In this document: piece after piece, positions 19,523-28,509 of the stretch
Layout: each line of letters starts with the position of its first letter
How positions within the stretch are numbered: position 1 is the first letter of the stretch
DNA from: Gammaproteobacteria bacterium
Lineage (GTDB): Bacteria; Pseudomonadota; Gammaproteobacteria; Pseudomonadales; Halieaceae
Reading direction: 5' to 3'
Length of the DNA: 64,000 bases
NCBI GenBank assembly: GCA_030427085.1
Contig: JAUHXH010000003.1
Coordinates: 310,001-374,000, forward strand
The notes under the pieces: model-generated
The model's input: only the letters and a program-made list of their open reading frames with translations
Database searches by the model: none
What the model was told of the DNA's origin: nothing
Program-made: the position numbers and the translations under genes

Positions 19523-22276
19523 ATGAATCGCCAGACTCTCTTTTTCCAATGGCTTTTCGGCCTGTGCCTGTTCGCTTTGCTGGGCGCCTGTAGCAACGAC
19601 CAGACGCCCCAGGAGCAGGGCGCTGATACCGTTGTAATTACCGAGGAAAGTAACAAGAGCGACGCGCTCTATCCCGACGATCCGCCGGAAGCGCGCCTGC
19701 CCGAGGGCTGGGTGGAACCGACCCATTACGACCTGCACCTGAACATCGACCCCCGCGGGGAGCGATTCAGCGGCACCACCCGCATTGCGGTCAAAATCGG
19801 GGAGTTAAAAAGCTTCTGGATGCACGGCAACGGCCTGGAGGTCACTCGGGCCACTGCCATCCTGCCCGGCGGCCGCAAACTGCCGCTGGCCTGGGACCAG
19901 GTACTGCCGACCGGCACCGTTAAGGTAAGAGCCCCGGAAGCCATCGATACCGGCGAAGCAACCCTGGAATTTGAGTACAACGCGCCCTTCAACACCAACC
20001 TGGAAGGCCTGTACAAAGTGGAAAGTGGCGGCGAGAGCTACGCCTATACCCAGTTCGAAGCCACCTCGGCCCGGTTGGCTTTCCCATCGTTTGACGAGCC
20101 AGCCTACAAAGTCACCTTCGACATCAAACTGACCGTGCCCGCCGAACATGTGGCAATCACCAACACACCGGAAAGCGCGGTCACTGACAATGAGGACGGC
20201 ACCCGTACCCACACCTTCCTCACCACCAAACCCCTGCCCACCTACCTCATCGCCTTCGCGGTGGGACCGTTTGATGTAGTGGAGGGTGAAACCATCCCCG
20301 CCGCGGGCGAGCGCACCGAGGGCATCCCCGTACGCGGCATCACCACCCGTGGTAAGGCCGACGAGATCCGCTTCGCCCTGGCCAATACCACCGAGATGGT
20401 GCAAACCATGGAGGACTACTTCGGCACCCCCTACCCCTACCGCAAGCTGGACCTGATTGCGGTACCGGACTTTTCCGCTGGCGCCATGGAAAACGCCGGG
20501 GCCATCACTTACCGCGAGCAACTGATTCTGGTGAATGAAGACTCGTCGGTAGGCGAAAAGCGCTCGTTTTTTGTTGTCCACGGCCACGAACTGGCCCACC
20601 AGTGGTTTGGCAACCTCGTCACCCCGGTCTGGTGGGACGACATCTGGCTCAATGAGTCCTTCGCCACCTGGAACGCCTACATCATTCTCGACATGATGTT
20701 CCCCGACCAGAATTACCGGGAAAGCCTGCAAAACAGCTCCGCGGGGGTGATGAGCGAAGACGCCCTGGCCAGCGCCCGCCCGATTCGCGAGCCCATTGTG
20801 CGCCACGCAGACATCGGCTCGGCCTTCAACGGCATCACCTACCGCAAGGGCGGCGGTGTGCTGCAGATGTTTGAGTCCTTCCTGGGCACCGACGCTTTCC
20901 GCGACGGTATCCGCCACTACATGCAAAAACACGCCTGGGGCAACACCACGGCAGAGGACTTTATCGGCGCCATCGCCGACGCCAACCCGCAGGTTGATGG
21001 TGAGGACCTCCGGAACGCCTTCATGAGCTACATTCTCCAGCCCGGGATGCCGGTACTCACCAGCACCCTGCACTGCGACGATGAGGGCGGCGTGAGCGTA
21101 ACGCTGACGCAGGAGCGCTACCTGCCCGCCGGCTCCACCGGCGACGCGCAGCAGGAGTGGATTGTGCCCGCCTGCCTGTCCATCGCCAGCGAGGGCGAAA
21201 CCAGCGCCCAGTGCCAGTTGCTCAAGGAGCGCAGCAATACGGTCAAGCTCGATACCGAACGCTGCCCCGATTACCTGCTGCCCAATACCGGCGGTCTGGG
21301 TTATTACCGTTGGAACGTGCCCGCGGAAAACTGGCGAGACGTGCTGACCGCCTTCGACACCCTCAGTGCGGGCGAGCAGCTCTCCACCGCCAGTAATCTC
21401 AGCGCCGCCTTACACGCTGGTGGGATCTCCCTGCCTGACTACCTCGACGCCGTTCCCACATTGGCCGCGTCCCATTCCTACCGCGTTGCCCTGATCCCCC
21501 GCGGCGATGCCTATCTGGTGAAGGATTACGTAGCCACCGCGGAAGAGCGCGCAGAAATGCAGCGCCGCATCATCGAGTGGTACGGCCCGCAACTGACCCG
21601 CCTCAACGCCAAAGCAACGCTGAGTGATGACGAAGTCACCTTCCGCCGACTGATGATGTCCACACTGGCGCTGGGCGGTGAGGACCCCACCATGCGCGCC
21701 GAACTGACCGAAATAGCACGGCGTTACACCGGTTTTGGCGATGATGGACAGCTGCACCCCGAGGCCGTAGACCCCAACCTCACTTACATCGCGCTGCTGA
21801 CCGCCGCCAACGAGTTGGGCCCGGATTTTGCGGAACTGCTGTGGCAACAGGTTCTGGCCTCCGACAACGCCCGGGTTCGCCAGGACCTGTTGTCGGCCCT
21901 GGGCTACAGCAAAAACCCGGACGTTGCCGCGGTGATGCGCGAGCGCATTCTCAGCCCCGAGCTGCGGGACAACGAGATCTTCTACATCTTCAACAACCAG
22001 ATGTCTCACGAGGAAAACCGCCAGGCACTGTTCAACTGGGCCAGTGAAAACCTCGACGCTGTAATGGCCCGAATTCCCGCCTGGCGCCAGGGCCAGTTGC
22101 CACGCCAGTTCGAGGCCTTCTGCAGCGAGGAGGACGCCGCGGCCGTTGAAGCCCTGTTCGCGCCCATCATCGACCAGCTGGAGTCCGGCCCCCGCTACCT
22201 CGCCAATGCACTGGAAAGTATCCGCCTGTGTGCGGCCTTCACCGCGCTGCATCGCAGCGCTCCAGCGGTGCCCTGA
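19523..22276 (+). CDS. M1-family aminopeptidase lipoprotein
   Basis: M1 (gluzincin) aminopeptidases remove N-terminal residues from peptides. The 917-residue protein starts with a signal peptide and lipobox LLGAC (Cys23), so unlike cytosolic PepN it should be anchored in the envelope. GAMEN is at 320-324, the zinc motif HELAH at 355-359 and the third ligand Glu378 in WLNESFATW. A C-terminal helical domain of the ERAP1 type completes the fold. The catalytic residues are all present. It follows the POT transporter by 90 nt and has a GAGGAA site before its ATG. Confidence 0.94.
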   Translation: MNRQTLFFQWLFGLCLFALLGACSNDQTPQEQGADTVVITEESNKSDALYPDDPPEARLPEGWVEPTHYDLHLNIDPRGERFSGTTRIAVKIGELKSFWMHGNGLEVTRATAILPGGRKLPLAWDQVLPTGTVKVRAPEAIDTGEATLEFEYNAPFNTNLEGLYKVESGGESYAYTQFEATSARLAFPSFDEPAYKVTFDIKLTVPAEHVAITNTPESAVTDNEDGTRTHTFLTTKPLPTYLIAFAVGPFDVVEGETIPAAGERTEGIPVRGITTRGKADEIRFALANTTEMVQTMEDYFGTPYPYRKLDLIAVPDFSAGAMENAGAITYREQLILVNEDSSVGEKRSFFVVHGHELAHQWFGNLVTPVWWDDIWLNESFATWNAYIILDMMFPDQNYRESLQNSSAGVMSEDALASARPIREPIVRHADIGSAFNGITYRKGGGVLQMFESFLGTDAFRDGIRHYMQKHAWGNTTAEDFIGAIADANPQVDGEDLRNAFMSYILQPGMPVLTSTLHCDDEGGVSVTLTQERYLPAGSTGDAQQEWIVPACLSIASEGETSAQCQLLKERSNTVKLDTERCPDYLLPNTGGLGYYRWNVPAENWRDVLTAFDTLSAGEQLSTASNLSAALHAGGISLPDYLDAVPTLAASHSYRVALIPRGDAYLVKDYVATAEERAEMQRRIIEWYGPQLTRLNAKATLSDDEVTFRRLMMSTLALGGEDPTMRAELTEIARRYTGFGDDGQLHPEAVDPNLTYIALLTAANELGPDFAELLWQQVLASDNARVRQDLLSALGYSKNPDVAAVMRERILSPELRDNEIFYIFNNQMSHEENRQALFNWASENLDAVMARIPAWRQGQLPRQFEAFCSEEDAAAVEALFAPIIDQLESGPRYLANALESIRLCAAFTALHRSAPAVP

Positions 22277-22288
22277 GGCCAAAAACCT

Positions 22289-22320
22289 GCCGAAAAGTGC
22301 GGATTTACGGACTTTTCGGC
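22289..22320. repeat. Perfect 10-bp inverted repeat
   Basis: GCCGAAAAGT (22289-22298) and ACTTTTCGGC (22311-22320) are separated by 12 nt, 12 nt after the M1 gene stop. No U-tract follows on either strand, so it is either a weak hairpin terminator or an operator for the next gene. Confidence 0.5.
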
Positions 22321-22385
22321 TGGCCAACCCCCCTTAAACGCCGTACATTTTCTGGCAGAAATACGGCAGTCGGAACACACAGGGG

Positions 22386-24458
22386 ATGCAGCGCGAGGTG
22401 CAGAAGTACAACCTCACCTTTTGCGGCGAGATCCGCGATGGACACGATCGCGGGCAAGCCATGCTGCGCTTCGGCGAAACCCTGGGTATCGACGAGCAAA
22501 AGCGCATCATGCGCTTCTTTTCCGGTGATCTGGTCACCCTGCGCCGCAACCTGAGCCACGATACCGCACGCCGCACTGCGCGCAAGCTGCGCAAAGCCGG
22601 CCTTATCACCTATATCGAACCGATCACTGAGGCGGACAATGATCCAGCGGCCAATAGCCCGCTCCCGCCAGAAGAAGCCAGCACCGAAAGCGTCGTAGAG
22701 GCCCCCGAAACACCCCCGACCAAGCCAGCGCCAGCCCCGTTCCTGGATCGCTCGGCACGCGCCGCCAAACCCAACCTTTACAGCCTGCGCCCCTTCCGCA
22801 ACAACGCCCAGGTACGCAGTCGCGCCAGCCGCGCCCGCCAGGTGGCGCGCGGAGCGGCGGCGGTAGGCCTGTTCGCGGCGGTGGCCCTGTTGTTATTGGG
22901 CATTCGCTACCTGCTGTTGCCGGCCCCGGCGCCGCTGCCCGAAATCACCGCCCTCGCCACCAGTGAACAGGGGGCGCTCACCGTAGTAAGCGCTGAGCAA
23001 CTGTTTTTACACGACCGCTCGGGCCGACCGACGACTTCCATCGAGGCGCAGGCGGTGAGCCTGTCAGCCTTTGAACACCCGGTGTTTTACGCTGGCGACG
23101 AGCTGATGGTGATGGGTCGTGCCATTGCAGACGCACCTGCTTCCCCGCCGGCGCTTTTTCGCTGCGTTGAAGCGGCCAACGAGTGCCATCAGGTATTGAA
23201 GCTGGACGAAAATGTCACTCTGCTCGCTGCCACAGGCAGCAGTAGCGATGGCGCCCTGTTCCTGCTGTTTGCCAGTGGTGACTTGCAGCGCTTCTCCGCC
23301 AGCGGCGAGTTGGAAGCGCAGGTAATGGTGGACCTGCCCGCCGCTCCGCAATTACAGCTGATCGATGGCCTGTTGTATCTCAGCAGTGCCCACGCGCCGG
23401 GCTTGTCGGTATTGATTCCGGATCGGAAACAATTTGGCGAGCAGGTGGACGAGATCCTGCTACTGGCTGACGGCGCTCAGGATTTATCGGCACGGGTCGG
23501 CATGTTCATCCGCAGTGGTGGGCATTGGTGGTCCGTTGTGGACAAGGGCCCGGAAGGTCAGAGCTTGCAGCGATTCGCCGCCGACTTCACCTTCCTCGGA
23601 CAACAGCCCGTCGGCGATCAGCCCCTGCTGGTGAGTTGGCAGGACAAGGCCCTACTGGGTGAAGTGGGCTCCGAGGCGCTACAACGCGTAAACGCCGCCG
23701 GTGAGTTCGAAGCTCCCCTGGAGGCCACCAGTTTCCTCGCCAGCCGCGACGCCGCCAGCAACGCGCGGACCCGGCAAAACCTGTTCTGGGGTATCGGTTT
23801 CGCCCTGCTGGCCAGCATTGCCGCGGGCGCCTTTGTACTGGCGGGCGTGCAGCACCTGCGCAGCCTCGTATACCGCCACGGTGAGGGCAATGGGGCGGGC
23901 AACCTGGATCAATACGCCGATCTGGTGAACTGGGTCCGGTTGAATCCGGGGCGCGATTCGGTATTTCACCGCTTCCTGCGTTTTTATGCGATCACCTGCA
24001 CCGTGGTTCTGATCGCGGCGGTTGCCCTCAAGATCAGCGTACTCGGGCTCGCAGGCCTCCTGTTGATCTGTATCGGCCCCGCCGCGGCGTTGATCATTCT
24101 GGCCCGCAGCCCCGGGGGACACATCGGGCGCATGGACGATCAACTCCTGCTGGTTGACCACAGCGGCACCTACCACTGGGCCAGCGGCGCGCGCATTCAC
24201 TATCGCTCGCACTTCCTGTTGATCGACGATGTGGTGGTGTATCTGGGTAATCGGCACCTACCGCTGTTTGATCCAGTGCCCCTGAATGAAATCGTCCCGC
24301 TGATTAATCGGGGCATCAAGATCCAGCGTCGCGCTGTGGTGGTGCGGCTGCTGCAGGCCCGCCACCCCCTGATTAAAGCGGCGGCGACCTGTGGTGGCTG
24401 TGTAATCAGTGGCGGCTTGCTGGTGTCAGCCGCCCTGCTCGTCAGCCTACTGAGTTGA
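22386..24458 (+). CDS. Multi-pass membrane protein with central extracytoplasmic region, unknown
   Basis: I do not recognise the function. The 690 residues begin with a small domain (VQKYNLTFCGEIRDGHDRG, then DTARRTARKLRKAGL) resembling one found at the start of various uncharacterised proteobacterial membrane proteins. A Pro/Ala linker and a helix near 160-180 follow. The next 300 residues or so look beta-rich, with repeated short strands and possible propeller character. About four more helices occupy 470-580 and 660-690, the last two flanking a soluble segment. The ATG has AGGGG directly abutting it; a GTG at 22398 would be better spaced. It stands alone between the M1 gene and a minus-strand gene. 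Confidence 0.75.
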   Translation: MQREVQKYNLTFCGEIRDGHDRGQAMLRFGETLGIDEQKRIMRFFSGDLVTLRRNLSHDTARRTARKLRKAGLITYIEPITEADNDPAANSPLPPEEASTESVVEAPETPPTKPAPAPFLDRSARAAKPNLYSLRPFRNNAQVRSRASRARQVARGAAAVGLFAAVALLLLGIRYLLLPAPAPLPEITALATSEQGALTVVSAEQLFLHDRSGRPTTSIEAQAVSLSAFEHPVFYAGDELMVMGRAIADAPASPPALFRCVEAANECHQVLKLDENVTLLAATGSSSDGALFLLFASGDLQRFSASGELEAQVMVDLPAAPQLQLIDGLLYLSSAHAPGLSVLIPDRKQFGEQVDEILLLADGAQDLSARVGMFIRSGGHWWSVVDKGPEGQSLQRFAADFTFLGQQPVGDQPLLVSWQDKALLGEVGSEALQRVNAAGEFEAPLEATSFLASRDAASNARTRQNLFWGIGFALLASIAAGAFVLAGVQHLRSLVYRHGEGNGAGNLDQYADLVNWVRLNPGRDSVFHRFLRFYAITCTVVLIAAVALKISVLGLAGLLLICIGPAAALIILARSPGGHIGRMDDQLLLVDHSGTYHWASGARIHYRSHFLLIDDVVVYLGNRHLPLFDPVPLNEIVPLINRGIKIQRRAVVVRLLQARHPLIKAAATCGGCVISGGLLVSAALLVSLLS

Positions 24459-24468
24459 CCCGGACGAT

Positions 24469-25401
24469 CTAGCTGACAGCGCGGATGGGCTCGGCACTCG
24501 GGTCGATGAACAACTGCCCTTCCCCAATCAGGATGACGCGCCCGCCGATACGGCAGCAGATTTCCTTGCCAGGCTGCTTGTCCAATTCCACATGAATCAC
24601 ACTGACCCGGCTGTCGGGTGAGCCCCGATCGATACTGAAAGTATGGGTACCGGGCACCGTAGAACTCTGGGACGCGAGGTAGGCCACAAATTCCGGCATC
24701 ACATTGCCGATAGGCGGATACTCATTCGGACGAAAATCGGGCCGCATCAGGCGCCCGTGGAAATCGGTGGTGCCGGACACTGACCCGGGCGCGAAGAGCA
24801 GGATGGAGTCGGCGTAGATGCTGGACAGCAATTCCGACCAGTGTTCCGGCTGCAGGCGTGCAGCCAGCACGTGCTCATGCCGCGTCAGCGGCACCACCAG
24901 TGTCGGCCGGTTAATGCTAACGCCCAATGGCCGGTATTTACTGAAGCGCAGGTGTTTTTCTTCGATCCCCAGCGCCTGGGCGATTTTGCTTTCCTCCGGT
25001 GTGTAAGCATCCAGCACCGGGGCAATCCAGGTGGAGAACTGCACTGAGCGCGGCCCTTGGGCCGCCGGGTCCACGAAGGTATCAATGGCTTGCTCGCCAT
25101 TATTGATTCGATACTGGCGAACACCTGCGACATCCTCGCCAAAACCAAGATCCGCCGCCACCTGCGCCGCAGCGATAGTGGTGTGTGCGCCGAACCGGGT
25201 TTCACCGGTCTCGTCGAACACAGAGCAGGGCTGAGCGCTGCCGCTGGTGTCGATGAATACGGTTTCGGTCTGCCGAAATTCGCTGGCGATGCGGCGCTTT
25301 AACGCATCGTCTACCGGTTGTTGCAGGATGACGACGGGTATCTGCGTGCCCTGAAAGTGCTCGTCCGCGAAGACATCCAGCAATTTGTATCGAATACTCA
25401 T
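24469..25401 (-). CDS. PhzF-family isomerase/epimerase-like protein
   Basis: PhzF proteins have two diaminopimelate-epimerase-like halves and catalyse hydrogen shifts; PhzF itself acts in phenazine synthesis. The 310-residue protein starts YKLLDVFADEHFQGTQIPVVIL and has the conserved Glu in FRQTETVFI (about residue 47) and RFGAHTTIAAA. These match the family N-terminal half. No other phenazine genes are near, so phenazine synthesis is unlikely and the substrate is unknown. It is divergent from lutA. Confidence 0.85.
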   Translation of the reverse strand: MSIRYKLLDVFADEHFQGTQIPVVILQQPVDDALKRRIASEFRQTETVFIDTSGSAQPCSVFDETGETRFGAHTTIAAAQVAADLGFGEDVAGVRQYRINNGEQAIDTFVDPAAQGPRSVQFSTWIAPVLDAYTPEESKIAQALGIEEKHLRFSKYRPLGVSINRPTLVVPLTRHEHVLAARLQPEHWSELLSSIYADSILLFAPGSVSGTTDFHGRLMRPDFRPNEYPPIGNVMPEFVAYLASQSSTVPGTHTFSIDRGSPDSRVSVIHVELDKQPGKEICCRIGGRVILIGEGQLFIDPSAEPIRAVS

Positions 25402-25506
25402 CCCGCTCTCCCGTCAGATAAACTGCAAAAATTCAGCTTATCTCAATCGGGTGCCGGATGTCAGTGCCGCTGTACGACACCCTCGGATTGGCACCGCGGC
25501 TTGGGC

Positions 25507-25512
25507 TATACT
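25507..25512 (+). promoter_or_regulatory. Candidate -10 box for lutABC
   Basis: TATACT lies 49 nt before lutA in the gap to the divergent PhzF gene. Upstream TTGGCA is only 13 nt away and no good -35 is correctly spaced, so the call is weak. Confidence 0.35.
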
Positions 25513-25561
25513 GGCGCCTCATTCATTTCCGGCCCTATCGGCAGCGCAGGTGCAAGCATCG

Positions 25562-26347
25562 ATGGAACCCCGCCACTCGGAACGCGGCGCCCCCTCTCCT
25601 CACGTTGGCCTGTTCGTCACCTGCCTGGCAGACTTGTTTCGCCCCAGCGTTGCCTGGGCCAGCCTGACCCTGCTGGAACGGGCCGGCTGTCGTGTGAGTG
25701 TGCCCTCGGCACAAACCTGCTGCGGACAACCGGCCTACAACAGTGGCGACAAAGCACGGGCCGTACCGCTGGCTAAATCGGTGATTCGCGCGTTTGAGGG
25801 GCTGGATTACGTGGTGGCACCTTCCGGCTCCTGCGCCGGCATGCTGAAAGTACACTACCCGCGCCTGCTGGAGGGCGAATGGCGCCAGCGCGCTGAACAC
25901 CTTGCCCAGCGCACCTGGGAACTGAGCGCTTTTCTCACCGAGGTAACACCACTGCCCCTACCGGCCAACCGTCCGGATGCAGGCCATGTGGCCTTTCACG
26001 ACAGCTGCGCGGGCTTGCGCGAACTGGGCGTTCGCGAGCAGCCGCGACACCTATTGCGCCAACAGTGCAGCGCCGATATCGCCGAACTGGACAATCGCGA
26101 TGTGTGCTGCGGGTTTGGCGGTACCTTCTGCGCCAAAATGCCGGACATCTCCACCAAAATGTGCGATGACAAACTCAAGGCCGTCAGCGCCACCGGAGCG
26201 CCCACGCTGGTGGGTGGCGACCTCGGCTGTCTGTTGAATCTTGCCGGCCGCGCCCGCCGCCAGGGCCAAAACCTGCAGGTTCGTCATTTCGCCGAATTGC
26301 TGGTTGGCGATATCAATCAACCGGCCATCGGTGAGTCGGGCGACTGA
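25562..26347 (+). CDS. lutA: L-lactate oxidation complex subunit LutA/LldE (Fe-S)
   Basis: LutABC oxidises L-lactate to pyruvate. LutA is the subunit with two CCG domains. From the ATG at 25562 it has 261 residues. The first cysteine cluster is around TCCGQPAYNSGD and the second around DVCCGFGGTFCAKMP. The frame is open back to 25385, but that would overlap the divergent PhzF gene and adds residues foreign to the family. It ends 2 nt before lutB. Confidence 0.93.
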   Translation: MEPRHSERGAPSPHVGLFVTCLADLFRPSVAWASLTLLERAGCRVSVPSAQTCCGQPAYNSGDKARAVPLAKSVIRAFEGLDYVVAPSGSCAGMLKVHYPRLLEGEWRQRAEHLAQRTWELSAFLTEVTPLPLPANRPDAGHVAFHDSCAGLRELGVREQPRHLLRQQCSADIAELDNRDVCCGFGGTFCAKMPDISTKMCDDKLKAVSATGAPTLVGGDLGCLLNLAGRARRQGQNLQVRHFAELLVGDINQPAIGESGD

Positions 26348-26349
26348 TC

Positions 26350-27801
26350 GTGCAACAAACCAGCGACAACTTTATCGCAGCCGCTACCGAGGCCCTGCAC
26401 AACGACTACCAGCAGGCCACTCGCGATTTTCTGGGTCAGATGGCACCAAAGGCAACGGCTGCTGCGCGAGCAAACTTTGGTGATTGGGACGCGCTGCGCG
26501 CACACGTTAAACGCATTCGCGAACATAGCCTCGATCATCTCGCCTACTACCTGGAGCAGTACGAAGCCGCTGCGCAGGCCGATGGCGTACAGGTGCACTG
26601 GGCGGAGGATGCGGACGCCCTGAACCGCCGTGTGCTGGAAATTTGCCGGGAGCACGGCGCGCGCCGCGTGGCCAAGGGCAAGTCCATGGTCACCGAGGAG
26701 ACCGGCCTCACGCCCTACCTGGAATCCGCCGGACTTACCGTCACCGAAACAGACCTCGGCGAGTACATCGTGCAACAGGCCGGGGAGCCTCCCAGCCATA
26801 TTGTGGGCCCCGCCTTGCACAAATCGGTGGATGAAGTGCGCGAGCTGTTTTTGCGCAAGCACGATTTGGGGGAGCGAGCGCTCGATGGTCCGCCCGAACT
26901 GGTAGCTGAGGCGCGAACGGTTCTGCGCGATACCTTTTTGCAGGCGGACGTGGGCATCATCGGCGCCAATGCCCTGATCGCCGAAAGCGGCCACAGCATG
27001 CTGGTAACCAACGAGGGCAACGGCGACCTGGTGGCCAACTTGCCCGCTGTGCGCATCGTTTGTACCACCATCGACCGCGTGGTGCCGCGTGCCGAAGATG
27101 CCACCGCCATGCTGCGCCTGCTGGTGCGCTCTGCCACCGGCCAATCGGTCACCGCCTACACCAGTTTTTACGGTGGATCACGCCGGGAGGAAGAGCAGGA
27201 CGGGCCAACGGAAACTCACGTCATTCTGCTCGACAACCATCGCGGCGAAATGCTGGAGGGTCCGTTTCGTGACATGCTTCACTGCATCCGCTGTGGCAAC
27301 TGCCTCACCCACTGCCCGATCTATGTGGCTGCGGGCGGCCACGCCTATGGCTGGGTGTATCCGGGGCCGATGGGCTCGGTGTTGACGCCGCTGCTGACCA
27401 GCCTGGAAGCCAGTTCAGCACTGCCTAATGCCTGCACCGCTTGCGGCCGCTGTGCCGAAATCTGTCCGGCGGATATTCCTCTGCCTGACTTGCTGCGCGA
27501 CTTGCGTGAGGAAGAAAGCCAGCAGCGCCTGAACCCCCGGCGCTGGCGACTCGGTATACGCTGGCACGCCAGACTGCTGCGCTTCCCTCGCCTGTATCAC
27601 GGGCTCAGCCGCATTGCGATCGCAGCGCTGCACCGGCTGGGCCGACGCCGTGGTGCCTTCCAGTCTTTGTGGCTGGCCGAAGGCTGGACCGGGCAGCGGG
27701 ATTTTCCCGCGCCCCAGTCCAGCACTACGTTCATGCAGGAGTACCGCCAGCAGTCGCGGCAATCGCTGCATTCGCAGAAGGCTCAACACGATGGAGAATG
27801 A
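26350..27801 (+). CDS. lutB: L-lactate oxidation complex subunit LutB/LldF (Fe-S)
   Basis: LutB is the large iron-sulfur subunit of the LutABC lactate oxidase. The 483-residue protein has the LUD domain (KGKSMVTEETGL, IGANALIAESGHSMLVTNEGNGD). Two 4Fe-4S clusters follow, bound by CIRCGNCLTHCPIY and CTACGRCAEICPADIPL. The start is a GTG, 2 nt after lutA. The last 11 nt overlap lutC, as expected for coupled subunits. Confidence 0.95.
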   Translation: MQQTSDNFIAAATEALHNDYQQATRDFLGQMAPKATAAARANFGDWDALRAHVKRIREHSLDHLAYYLEQYEAAAQADGVQVHWAEDADALNRRVLEICREHGARRVAKGKSMVTEETGLTPYLESAGLTVTETDLGEYIVQQAGEPPSHIVGPALHKSVDEVRELFLRKHDLGERALDGPPELVAEARTVLRDTFLQADVGIIGANALIAESGHSMLVTNEGNGDLVANLPAVRIVCTTIDRVVPRAEDATAMLRLLVRSATGQSVTAYTSFYGGSRREEEQDGPTETHVILLDNHRGEMLEGPFRDMLHCIRCGNCLTHCPIYVAAGGHAYGWVYPGPMGSVLTPLLTSLEASSALPNACTACGRCAEICPADIPLPDLLRDLREEESQQRLNPRRWRLGIRWHARLLRFPRLYHGLSRIAIAALHRLGRRRGAFQSLWLAEGWTGQRDFPAPQSSTTFMQEYRQQSRQSLHSQKAQHDGE

Positions 27802-28489
27802 GGCCCGCACCCGCATCCTTGCTCGGGCAAGGCACGGCGGCCGCGATCACAGCGCACAGCAAATCCGGCAGCTACGCGAAGGGCTGGGCAGCGCCCCCGC
27901 ACCGGTAGCACCCAGCGACGACCTGGCCATTGCCTTTATGTCACGGCTGATCAACAACGGCGCCAGTGTCGCCTGCGTGCCCAACCGCTCCGCCGCGGTC
28001 CGTGAAATCGCCGACTTTCTGTACCGCCACAACTACGACCGCCGACTCATCACCGCCAATGATCCGAAAATGGCCACCCTGCCCTGGCGCGATGGCGGCA
28101 TTCTGCCGCGCTTCGCCACGGTGGGCGACAAAGATCCTGTTGCCGCCAGTTACGGCCACCTCGGTATCGCCGAAACCGGGTCTGTTCTCCTTCCCAGCGA
28201 TCGGGGCAACCCGGCACGCAACAGCTTCCTGGTGCGGGACCATGTGGTACTGGTTGATGCGGCTGATGTGGTAGCCAATTACGAACAGGCCTGGGCGCGG
28301 ATTCAAGCCAACGCACAACCAAGGGGCCTGCCACGCGCCCTGCATTTTATCTCAGGGCCTTCGAGCACCGCCGACATTGTTGGCCATCTGGTGCAGGGCG
28401 CCCACGGTCCAGTGACCTGGCAGTGCATCGTGATTGGCCAGCTACCCGACGATACCCTCGAACGAGCGCGCGAACTGGCCGGTAAGTGA
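27791..28489 (+). CDS. lutC: L-lactate oxidation complex subunit LutC/LldG
   Basis: LutC is the third subunit of the lactate oxidase, a single LUD domain. From the ATG at 27791, which overlaps the end of lutB, it has 232 residues. Family features are GSVLLPSDRGNPARNSFLVRDHVV-type segments near the middle and ISGPSSTADI with VQGAHGP near the end. The longer frame upstream is only the lutB coding region in another frame. Confidence 0.92.
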   Translation: MENEARTRILARARHGGRDHSAQQIRQLREGLGSAPAPVAPSDDLAIAFMSRLINNGASVACVPNRSAAVREIADFLYRHNYDRRLITANDPKMATLPWRDGGILPRFATVGDKDPVAASYGHLGIAETGSVLLPSDRGNPARNSFLVRDHVVLVDAADVVANYEQAWARIQANAQPRGLPRALHFISGPSSTADIVGHLVQGAHGPVTWQCIVIGQLPDDTLERARELAGK

Positions 28490-28509
28490 CCCGACATCTG
28501 GAGCAGACC

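Noticed and set aside
24469-25401. Phenazine biosynthesis locus
   Set aside because: A lone PhzF-like gene with no phz neighbours; the family is broad.
25385-25561. N-terminal extension of lutA
   Set aside because: It crosses the divergent PhzF gene start and adds residues absent from LutA proteins.
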